A stretch of DNA of 5,377 bases from an uncultured Spirochaetales bacterium (GTDB lineage Bacteria; Spirochaetota; Spirochaetia; Sphaerochaetales; Sphaerochaetaceae): assembly GCA_947306375.1 (NCBI GenBank), contig CAMZGJ010000075.1:1-5377 (forward strand), read 5' to 3'. The position numbers and the translations under genes were made by a program. Positions within the stretch are counted from its first letter, which is position 1. Each line of letters begins with the position of its first letter. The notes beneath the pieces are model-generated. The model worked only from the letters and a program-made list of their open reading frames with translations, was not told the origin of the DNA and searched no databases. Below are positions 1-5,377 of the stretch, in pieces.

Positions 1-2
1 GT

Positions 3-1520
3 CTCAACGGCATCCCTTACAGCCTCACTCAGACCAAGGATCTTATGCAGGAAGCGCTTGCCAGCGATTTCTACAGCCTCCTCAACCTCCTTGTCTACCC
101 CGACGACGCAGTCTGCAGAAAGGCTGTTCTCAACAGCCCGCTCAGGCGTGCCCTTGAGGGAGAAAACACTGAAAAACTGCAATCCGTGGTTGTACAACGC
201 GGTTTCCGCGCCGCGCTGGACTATATCTGGTTTGACCTGGGATACAGAAGCTTCATAATCACAAACCCTGCAAACCAGGTCTACAGTGAACACTACGTCT
301 GGCTATACGCACTTGCCTCGGACTGTGAAAGAAGGGGCGGGGACCTTGTCTCATTCCTTGAGGAACTGAGAGCCTACATCAAGGCCGGAGACCTGGGACA
401 CAAGGACCTTAACCTCTTCGGAGACCGCACCGCCGGCGTGAAGATGATGACAATTCACAAATCCAAGGGACTTCAGTTCCCCATAGTCATAATAGCCGGA
501 ATGGACTGCCGGACAACTGTGGACAAGTCAACGCAGATGAGCTTTGTCTCGGACAATCTCTGTCTTCCCCTTTCAATTGAGAGGGACAAAAAGAGCGGAA
601 AGAACAGACTCATAAACCTGAGAACCCGGGTCTTCGGAGATACCGAGAAACAGAGAAATGAGGCAGAGCTCAAACGCCTTATCTATGTGGCGGCAACAAG
701 GGCAGAACAGCACCTTGTCTTCTCCTGCGCACCCAACGTCTCAAGATCCGGATCTACGCTCTATGAACTTCTGCTCAAATCCACGGATATTGTACAGAAT
801 GTTACTGAATTGACGGTTTCCAATGTTCCGTCCTACCTTGAAACAAGGACATTTGAAAGAATTGAACTTGAAAAGACCTTCTCCACAAGCCGCCTTACCT
901 GGGAGCAGCTTAACCTCAAAGCTCCCTGGTATGAGAACGCAAAGCAGGATTCTTTTGACCTTGAGAGCAATACAATTCCTGTTACCTCCCTGTCTGCTCA
1001 GGCTCATGAGGAAAGACACGGAACAATGCTGAGGAGCCTTGACTCAGATGCCTTTATTCAGGAAAAGGGCCTTCAGACGGACTTCGGAACATACGTCCAT
1101 GCCCTCATAGAAGCCGCAATCCTTTCCAGGGCGGAGCCGGAGCTCAAGACAGAGTTGGGCGCGGAGGACAGAGAGGTATTCATAAGGGATGCAAAGACTC
1201 TTGCTCAGTCCTTCCTCAACAGCTCTTTATACAAAGAACTAAAGCAAAAGAGCTTCACTCTGTATCCGGAACGCAGATTCCTGATGTATGACCCTGAACT
1301 TGGAAAGATGCTCAAGGGAAGCATGGACCTTCTTGCGGAAAACACGGCGCAGAAGGAAATAATTGTCATAGATTTCAAGACGGACATAATCAAAGATCCT
1401 GATGAGCACAGAATCCAGGTGCAGACCTACATGAAGGCCGCCGCCGGTGCTTATCCGGACATGGAGATAAAGGGGTATCTCTGTTACCTCAGAGACTCAT
1501 CTTGTCTTGTTCAAATCTGA
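3..1520 (+). CDS. AddA/RecB-type ATP-dependent helicase-nuclease, C-terminal part (5' end outside window)
   Basis: This is the C-terminal 505 residues of an SF1A helicase fused to a PD-(D/E)XK nuclease, the architecture of AddA and RecB, which process double-strand DNA ends for homologous recombination. The frame is open from base 3 with family-like sequence before the first ATG at 45, so the gene is cut by the window edge and 45 is not its start. Helicase motif V (VKMMTIHKSKGLQFP) begins at 438 and motif VI (LKRLIYVAATRA) at 669. The long V-VI spacing resembles AddA. The nuclease follows: GTYVH with His at 1098, GSMD with Asp at 1326, IDFKTD with Asp at 1371 and Lys at 1377, and QVQTY at 1416-1430. 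All expected catalytic residues are therefore present and the nuclease looks active. No four-cysteine Fe-S cluster is visible, which fits AddA and not AddB. Walker A and motifs Ia-III would lie upstream. An addB-like partner would be expected there too, but this is inference. AddA is favoured over RecB, but I withhold a symbol because the N-terminus is unseen. Confidence 0.87.
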   Translation, partial: LNGIPYSLTQTKDLMQEALASDFYSLLNLLVYPDDAVCRKAVLNSPLRRALEGENTEKLQSVVVQRGFRAALDYIWFDLGYRSFIITNPANQVYSEHYVWLYALASDCERRGGDLVSFLEELRAYIKAGDLGHKDLNLFGDRTAGVKMMTIHKSKGLQFPIVIIAGMDCRTTVDKSTQMSFVSDNLCLPLSIERDKKSGKNRLINLRTRVFGDTEKQRNEAELKRLIYVAATRAEQHLVFSCAPNVSRSGSTLYELLLKSTDIVQNVTELTVSNVPSYLETRTFERIELEKTFSTSRLTWEQLNLKAPWYENAKQDSFDLESNTIPVTSLSAQAHEERHGTMLRSLDSDAFIQEKGLQTDFGTYVHALIEAAILSRAEPELKTELGAEDREVFIRDAKTLAQSFLNSSLYKELKQKSFTLYPERRFLMYDPELGKMLKGSMDLLAENTAQKEIIVIDFKTDIIKDPDEHRIQVQTYMKAAAGAYPDMEIKGYLCYLRDSSCLVQI

Positions 1521-1538
1521 TGTTTCTGCCACAATCAC

Positions 1539-1543
1539 AGGGA
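1539..1543 (+). promoter_or_regulatory. Ribosome binding site of rimO
   Basis: AGGGA lies 5 bases before the ATG at 1549. It supports that start over the in-frame TTG at 1507, which has no Shine-Dalgarno-like sequence before it and would overlap the upstream gene. It also supports it over the ATG at 1561, which is preceded only by GAACAGAAAA. Confidence 0.75.
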
Positions 1544-1548
1544 TAAAT

Positions 1549-2916
1549 ATGAACAGAAAAATGAAGAGCGTTTATTTTGAGAATCTGGGATGTGCCAAGA
1601 ACCAGGTGGATGCGGAAGTCATGGCCCACAGGCTTGAAAAAGCCGGCATGACAATTGCAGAAGACTCCGATAAGGCAGACCTCATAATAGTCAACACCTG
1701 CGGCTTCATAGAAAGCGCCCGTGAGGAGAGCGTAAACACTTTCTTTGAACTGAGAAATCAGTACCCCGGGGCAAAGATAATACTTGCGGGCTGCCTGTCC
1801 CAGCGCTATGCGGATGAGCTTGAAAAAGAACTTCCCGAGGCCGATGCAATCTTTGGAAACAGAGACCTCAATCAGATAACTCAACTTGTTTCAATACTTG
1901 AAAATAAACAAGAAAATCAGGATGCCTTACAAAGTCCTGTCCGCCTTACTCCTGACTATCCTGACCCGGACAGTGAGGACGATACCAGAAACAGGCTCTT
2001 CAACTATCCCGGAAGCGCCTTCCTCAAGATATCGGAGGGCTGCAACCACCGCTGCGGCTACTGTGCCATACCCCTCATCAGAGGCAGTCTCAGAAGCAGA
2101 CCCATGAAGGCCGTGATTCAGGAGGCAAGCCGTCTGGTCAGGGAGGGAATAAAAGAGATAAACATAGTAGCTCAGGACCTTGCCGCCTACGGTTATGACT
2201 TTGACGGCAAAAGCCACTTTGCGGAACTTCTGAAGGCTTTGGACTCCATTGACGGAGATTTTGCAATCAGAATGCTCTACATCCACCCGGACTGGATGAC
2301 GGATGAGATAATAAGCACCATAAAAGAATGCAGAAAAGTCATGCACTACTTTGACATTCCGTTCCAGCACGCAAGTGCACATCTTCTCCGGCCCATGAAG
2401 AGAACCGGAAATCAGGAGACCTATGCAAATCTTGTGGAAAAGATAAGAACGGCCATGCCGGACAGTGTTATAAGAACCACAATAATGCTGGGCTTCCCCG
2501 GAGACTGTGAGGAGGACTTTGAGATAGTCCGCTCCTTCATAAAGCGCTGCCGTTTCACATGGATGGGCTCTTTCATCTACTCCCTTGAAGAGGACACACC
2601 CGCCTTTGACATGACAACTGAACAGGAGCACAAAGAGCTTTGCAAAAAGGCCGCACTCTGGCAGAAAAAGCTTGAAAGCACCCAGCAGAAGATAACAAAT
2701 GAAGCGCTACATGAGTTTATCGGCAGGAGACTGCCGGTGCTTATTGAGGAAGTTATGGAGGACACGGCCATGGCCATAGGAAGGACCTATGCCCAGGCGC
2801 CTGAGGTGGACGGCCTTACCGTTGTCAACGGAAGAGGTATGAAGGCCGGCTGTGTATATGACTGTGAGATTGTGAGGGTCAACGGAATAGACCTGGAGGC
2901 GGTGAAAATTGACTGA
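1549..2916 (+). CDS. rimO: Ribosomal protein uS12 (S12) methylthiotransferase RimO
   Basis: RimO is a cytoplasmic radical-SAM enzyme that adds a methylthio group to the beta carbon of a conserved aspartate in ribosomal protein uS12. From the ATG at 1549 the protein has 455 residues, close to the usual 430-450. The N-terminal methylthiotransferase domain has three cluster cysteines: C15 (NLGCAKNQVDAE), C51 (VNTCGF) and C82 (LAGCLSQRYA). The radical-SAM motif CNHRCGYC gives C165, C169 and C172, followed by AIPLIRGSLRSRP. The C-terminal TRAM domain spans about residues 392-453. RimO-type signatures, not those of the tRNA enzyme MiaB, are LKISEGC, VAQDLAAYGYD and HYFDIPFQHAS; MiaB would normally show a GQNV-type motif in place of AQDLAAYGYD. 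The start is 28 bases after the upstream stop, and the last 8 bases overlap the next gene, so it is probably the middle gene of an operon. All cluster ligands are present, so it should be active. The usual P of GCPKN is A here, a mild variation. Confidence 0.96.
   Translation: MNRKMKSVYFENLGCAKNQVDAEVMAHRLEKAGMTIAEDSDKADLIIVNTCGFIESAREESVNTFFELRNQYPGAKIILAGCLSQRYADELEKELPEADAIFGNRDLNQITQLVSILENKQENQDALQSPVRLTPDYPDPDSEDDTRNRLFNYPGSAFLKISEGCNHRCGYCAIPLIRGSLRSRPMKAVIQEASRLVREGIKEINIVAQDLAAYGYDFDGKSHFAELLKALDSIDGDFAIRMLYIHPDWMTDEIISTIKECRKVMHYFDIPFQHASAHLLRPMKRTGNQETYANLVEKIRTAMPDSVIRTTIMLGFPGDCEEDFEIVRSFIKRCRFTWMGSFIYSLEEDTPAFDMTTEQEHKELCKKAALWQKKLESTQQKITNEALHEFIGRRLPVLIEEVMEDTAMAIGRTYAQAPEVDGLTVVNGRGMKAGCVYDCEIVRVNGIDLEAVKID
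2895..2899 (+). promoter_or_regulatory. Ribosome binding site deciding the TTG start of pcrA
   Basis: GGAGG inside the last codons of rimO, 9 bases before the TTG at 2909. It is the only strong Shine-Dalgarno match near the beginning of the helicase frame, and no ATG precedes the conserved Q motif. It therefore supports initiation at TTG, with coupling to rimO translation. Confidence 0.8.
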
Positions 2917-5182
2917 GAACATAGACAGCCTCCTTGCAGGCCTTAATGAACAGCAGAGACAGGCGGTTCTGATCAATGACGGCTCACTGCTGGTCTTTGC
3001 CGGAGCCGGAAGCGGAAAAACCCGTGTAATCACCACCAAAATTGCATACACCATCCTCAGCGGTCTTGCCCGTCCGTGGGAAATACTTGCCGTCACCTTC
3101 ACAAACAAGGCCTGTGCAGAGATGCGTGACCGTGTTGCCGCCTACGTGGGAACGGAAACGGCCTCACAGTGCATGATCCGCACCTTCCACTCCTTCGGGG
3201 TCTGGCTTCTGCGCCGATATTACGAGCAGGCCGGTCTTTCCAAAAACTTCACCATCTATGATGACCGGGAAAGCGCAGCTCTTCTGCAGCAGTGCTACCC
3301 CAACCACCCCAAAAAGGACATAGATGACGCTGCAAGAAAAATCTCCGGCCTCAAGGACCGCATGCAGAAGCCGCCGGCAATCAACTCCCAGCTGACGGAG
3401 TTCTACAACACCTATCAGAAACGTCTGGATCAGACGGGCAACGTTGACTTTGCGGACATGATTTTAAAGAGCATTACCCTGCTCAAGGACCATCCGGATG
3501 TGCGGGAATACATTCACAGCCGCTTCAAGGTCATACTTGTGGACGAGTACCAGGACTCAAACACGGCCCAGTTCCTTCTTCTGCAACTGCTCAAGGGCCC
3601 GCAGACCTTTCTCTGCGTTGTGGGAGATGATGACCAGAGCATCTACCGTTTCCGCGGAGCCCAGGTTGAGAACATACTCAACTTTCCCAAGACCTTCAAA
3701 GATACAAAAACCGTGGTTCTTGGGAGAAACTACCGCTGCACGGAGCACATACTCAATGCCGCCAGGGACGTGATAACCAACAACTCCTCCCGCGCGGCCA
3801 AGGACCTGAGCGCGGAAAACTCAGGAGGAATGAAGCCCGCCCTCTACTTTGTGAACACTGAATACGATGAGGCGCAGAAAGTAATAGACATACTCAAGCG
3901 CTCACCACGGGAGAGCTACAACTCCACGGCGGTCCTCTACAGGACAAATGCACAGTCAAAGGCTTTTGAAGACCGCTTCATAATGAACAACATTCCCTAC
4001 AGGATTGTAGGCTCCCTCAGGTTCTATGACCGTGAGGAAGTGCGGGATGCAATTGCCCTTATCAGCCTTCTTGCCAACCCGCGTGACAGCGTGGCCTTTG
4101 AGCGCATGGTGAACAAGCCAACCCGCGGAATAGGCCCTGCAACGGTTGAGAAGATTATTGAAAAAGGCGGCAACATGCTTGATGCCTGCCGTACCCTCAT
4201 GGAGGACGGAGAGGTAAAAGGCAGGGCAGCAACCGGCCTTCAGGAGTTTGTGCGCGCATGGGAAAGCGGTTACATAGAACTTGATAAAACAGATAACAGT
4301 ACATTGTTACGTAAACTTCTGGCTGAGTTCGGAATAATGGAGTATTACACCAAAAGAGATAAGGATGAGCATGCAAAGGACTCCTCCAGAGTTGAAAACC
4401 TGAACCAGCTTGTGAACATGCTCACCGCAGAAGCCTTCTGCACCGGCATGGAGGGCATTCATGCCTTCCTGGAGTATGTCTCGCTGGATCCGTCCTCACT
4501 TGAGCAGACGGAAGGAAAGGCAACCGACGGCGTTACCCTCATTACCATGCACAACACCAAGGGTCTTGAGTTTGACCGCGTCTTTGTCACCGGCATGGAA
4601 GATGAGATTTTCCCCTCCCTGCGTGAGGGCTGGACTGAAGCAGACCTTGAAGAGGAGAGACGTATCTGCTACGTGGCCTTTACCCGCGCAAGGAAGGAGC
4701 TTTACATAATAAGCGCGTCCTCCAGAATGATGTGGGGCCATACAAGCATGCATACCCCGTCACGCTTCCTCTCTGAAATCAGGAAGGAGCACATAGAAAA
4801 ACATGATGAGGCGGACTATAAAAAACCCTCCTACGGCTATGCAAATCCTTTTGCTTCCTATAATTCCTACCGCTCCTACAGAAGTTCAGGCACCTCAAGG
4901 GATACAACCGACTACAGCTCAAAGTACATAAAGCCTGCCCGTGACAAGTATGAGGATGACTGGAAACCCAAGGCAACTTTAATCAAGAAGTCCAAAACAG
5001 AACCTGAGGCAAAACCCGTTACTGACTGGAAGGTCGGAGACAGGGCTGAAAGTGACCTTATGGGTAAGGGTGAGGTAATCAAAATCAACAAATTCGGCAA
5101 CAAGGACATACTTGTCATAAAGTTCGAGGACGGAAGAACGGGAAACTTCGTCAGCGGAATAGCAAAATTGAAAAAAATCTGA
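2909..5182 (+). CDS. pcrA: ATP-dependent 3'-5' DNA helicase PcrA/UvrD
   Basis: A complete SF1A helicase of 757 residues, close to the 720-760 of the family. PcrA/UvrD unwinds DNA 3'-5' in nucleotide excision repair, mismatch repair and fork or RecA-filament clearance, and associates with RNA polymerase. Motifs in order: Q motif LNEQQRQAV (12-20), Walker A AGAGSGKT (31-38), Ia LAVTFTNKACAEM (60-72), II VDEYQD (211-216, catalytic D212 and E213), III VVGDDDQSIYRFRGA (237-251), IV RNYRC (273-277), V VTLITMHNTKGLEF (542-555) and VI EEERRICYVAFTRAR (581-595). About residues 635-705 form a Tyr/Ser/Arg-rich, then Lys-rich, probably disordered linker. From W707 (WKVGDRAES) to the end is a Tudor-like domain known in PcrA/UvrD to bind RNA polymerase. 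Its usual HxxWGxG stretch reads SDLMGKG here. The TTG start at 2909 overlaps rimO by 8 bases, indicating translational coupling. Rep is a possible alternative, but the Tudor-like tail favours PcrA/UvrD. Confidence 0.96.
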   Translation: MTENIDSLLAGLNEQQRQAVLINDGSLLVFAGAGSGKTRVITTKIAYTILSGLARPWEILAVTFTNKACAEMRDRVAAYVGTETASQCMIRTFHSFGVWLLRRYYEQAGLSKNFTIYDDRESAALLQQCYPNHPKKDIDDAARKISGLKDRMQKPPAINSQLTEFYNTYQKRLDQTGNVDFADMILKSITLLKDHPDVREYIHSRFKVILVDEYQDSNTAQFLLLQLLKGPQTFLCVVGDDDQSIYRFRGAQVENILNFPKTFKDTKTVVLGRNYRCTEHILNAARDVITNNSSRAAKDLSAENSGGMKPALYFVNTEYDEAQKVIDILKRSPRESYNSTAVLYRTNAQSKAFEDRFIMNNIPYRIVGSLRFYDREEVRDAIALISLLANPRDSVAFERMVNKPTRGIGPATVEKIIEKGGNMLDACRTLMEDGEVKGRAATGLQEFVRAWESGYIELDKTDNSTLLRKLLAEFGIMEYYTKRDKDEHAKDSSRVENLNQLVNMLTAEAFCTGMEGIHAFLEYVSLDPSSLEQTEGKATDGVTLITMHNTKGLEFDRVFVTGMEDEIFPSLREGWTEADLEEERRICYVAFTRARKELYIISASSRMMWGHTSMHTPSRFLSEIRKEHIEKHDEADYKKPSYGYANPFASYNSYRSYRSSGTSRDTTDYSSKYIKPARDKYEDDWKPKATLIKKSKTEPEAKPVTDWKVGDRAESDLMGKGEVIKINKFGNKDILVIKFEDGRTGNFVSGIAKLKKI

Positions 5183-5192
5183 AAAACACGTC

Positions 5193-5221
5193 TAGACAAG
5201 AAATTATTAAATATATATAGT
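5193..5221 (+). promoter_or_regulatory. Predicted sigma-70-type promoter of the rplM unit
   Basis: A -35 box TAGACA (5193-5198, 5 of 6 to TTGACA) and a -10 box TATAGT (5216-5221, 5 of 6 to TATAAT) are separated by exactly 17 bases. The spacer is very AT-rich (5201-5219). The predicted transcript starts near 5228, giving a leader of about 113 bases before the ATG at 5341. This is the best promoter match I see in any non-coding part of the window, and it fits a new transcription unit for a highly expressed ribosomal gene. A perfect 8-base palindrome GTCTAGAC (5190-5197) overlaps the -35 box. Prediction by eye only. Confidence 0.65.
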
Positions 5222-5226
5222 TTCAC

Positions 5227-5299
5227 CCGTGCGTCTGCACATGCCTTCTGCTTAGGAAACCAAACAATCCCTTTCCCACGGTTTTCCAAGGATGCACGG
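5227..5299 (+). ncRNA. Structured 5' leader of putative rplM: two-segment long hairpin
   Basis: Two helices stack in the untranslated leader. The outer one pairs 5227-5235 with 5291-5299: CCGTGCGTC with GATGCACGG, 9 pairs including one G-U. The inner one pairs 5251-5261 with 5280-5290: CTTAGGAAACC with GGTTTTCCAAG, 10 pairs with single-base bulges at A5254 and T5282. On the 3' side the helices are directly adjacent (5290/5291). On the 5' side a 15-base bulge (5236-5250) separates them. The apical loop is 18 bases (5262-5279) and contains CCCTTTCCC. The hairpin begins almost at the predicted transcript start. It is followed by AAGGAAG and not a U run, so it is not an intrinsic terminator. Ribosomal protein leaders, including those of rplM in some bacteria, are known sites of autogenous control. 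That this one binds L13 is inference. Confidence 0.5.
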
Positions 5300-5327
5300 A
5301 AGGAAGTCGGAAGCCGCAATATTTTAC

Positions 5328-5334
5328 AAAGGTG
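5328..5334 (+). promoter_or_regulatory. Ribosome binding site of putative rplM
   Basis: AAAGGTG lies 6 bases before the ATG at 5341, a good Shine-Dalgarno match that supports a real gene start in the last bases of the window. In the leader fold described it lies 28 bases after the hairpin and is free, although the CCTTT in the hairpin loop (5270-5274) could pair with its AAAGG. Confidence 0.75.
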
Positions 5335-5340
5335 TTGAAT

Positions 5341-5377
5341 ATGAGAACTGTTTACGTAAAGCCGAAGGATGTTCAGA
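5341..5377 (+). CDS. rplM: Probable 50S ribosomal protein L13 (uL13), first 12 codons (3' end outside window)
   Basis: The open frame starts at ATG 5341 and reads MRTVYVKPKDVQ to the window edge. Bacterial L13 proteins commonly begin with a short segment such as M-K/R-T-[FY]-x-x-K-P-x-[DE]-V, followed by a Trp-Tyr-x-[IV]-Asp-Ala block that would lie just outside. The match is short, so the identification rests on this segment together with the strong ribosome binding site, the upstream promoter and the long structured leader, all typical of a ribosomal protein gene. L13 is an early-assembling large-subunit protein that binds 23S rRNA, and its gene is usually followed by rpsI (S9). Another short N-terminus of similar composition cannot be ruled out with only 12 residues visible. 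Confidence 0.6.
   Translation, partial: MRTVYVKPKDVQ

Noticed and set aside
1..1520. First gene as a truncated pseudogene starting at ATG 45
   Set aside because: The frame is open with family-like residues before 45, and all visible motifs are intact. The missing part is simply beyond the window edge.
1502..1535. Possible promoter before rimO (TTGTTC, 17 bases, CACAAT)
   Set aside because: The -35 matches only 3 of 6 and the -10 only 4 of 6, and the start would fall inside the ribosome binding site. Treated as chance.
1507..1548. Longer rimO starting at TTG 1507, adding 14 residues
   Set aside because: No Shine-Dalgarno sequence precedes it, it would overlap the upstream gene, and the added residues do not belong to the conserved RimO N-terminus. 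ATG 1549 has AGGGA at good spacing.
1927..2631. 234-codon open frame on the minus strand inside rimO
   Set aside because: It lies fully antisense to a clear RimO, shows no recognisable domain and is explained by the codon bias of the coding strand.
1549..2916. MiaB or MtaB (tRNA methylthiotransferase) as the identity of the radical-SAM gene
   Set aside because: The AQDLAAYGYD and DIPFQHAS stretches and the length match RimO, and the GQNV-type motif of MiaB is absent.
5165..5200. Intrinsic terminator after pcrA
   Set aside because: The bases around the stop are A-rich but there is no GC-rich stem followed by a T run. Read-through or Rho-dependent ending is possible, so no terminator is annotated.
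4912..5319. 135-codon open frame on the minus strand across the end of pcrA and the intergenic region
   Set aside because: Composition is that of a frame opposite a coding region, with no domain seen. It would overlap the PcrA tail and the predicted promoter and leader.

Overview
The window is bacterial chromosome, about 95% coding, with every gene on the + strand. Protein character, moderate GC with many ATA, AGA and AGG codons, and the first residues of the last gene (MRTVYVKPKDVQ) suggest a spirochaete of the Treponema type. This is a family-level impression with low to moderate confidence, because no 16S or other taxonomic marker is present.

Layout. From the left edge to 1520 is the C-terminal part of a large AddA/RecB-type helicase-nuclease (SF1 motifs V and VI, then a PD-(D/E)XK nuclease). 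Its 5' part lies outside the window. After a 28-base gap comes rimO (1549-2916), the radical-SAM enzyme that methylthiolates ribosomal protein uS12. Its end overlaps by 8 bases the TTG start of a full-length PcrA/UvrD helicase (2909-5182). The tight spacing, and the lack of any convincing promoter or terminator between these genes, indicate one transcription unit. A 158-base intergenic region follows. It holds a good sigma-70-type promoter (TAGACA, 17 bases, TATAGT) and a long leader that can fold into a two-segment hairpin. The leader runs into a small open reading frame at 5341, probably the first 12 codons of rplM (ribosomal protein L13).

How the genes fit together. The first and third genes are both SF1A DNA-repair motors: AddA-type for double-strand break end resection, and PcrA/UvrD for excision repair, fork rescue and RNA polymerase-associated repair. 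rimO between them is a ribosome-modification gene. It has no known functional tie to the helicases, so the grouping is probably operon convenience. The downstream unit is ribosomal. Its structured leader sits where autogenous L13 control is known in other bacteria.

I found no mobile element, CRISPR array, tRNA, rRNA or defence system. The genes are ordinary housekeeping and repair genes. The part most worth a second look is the leader RNA between pcrA and the putative rplM.
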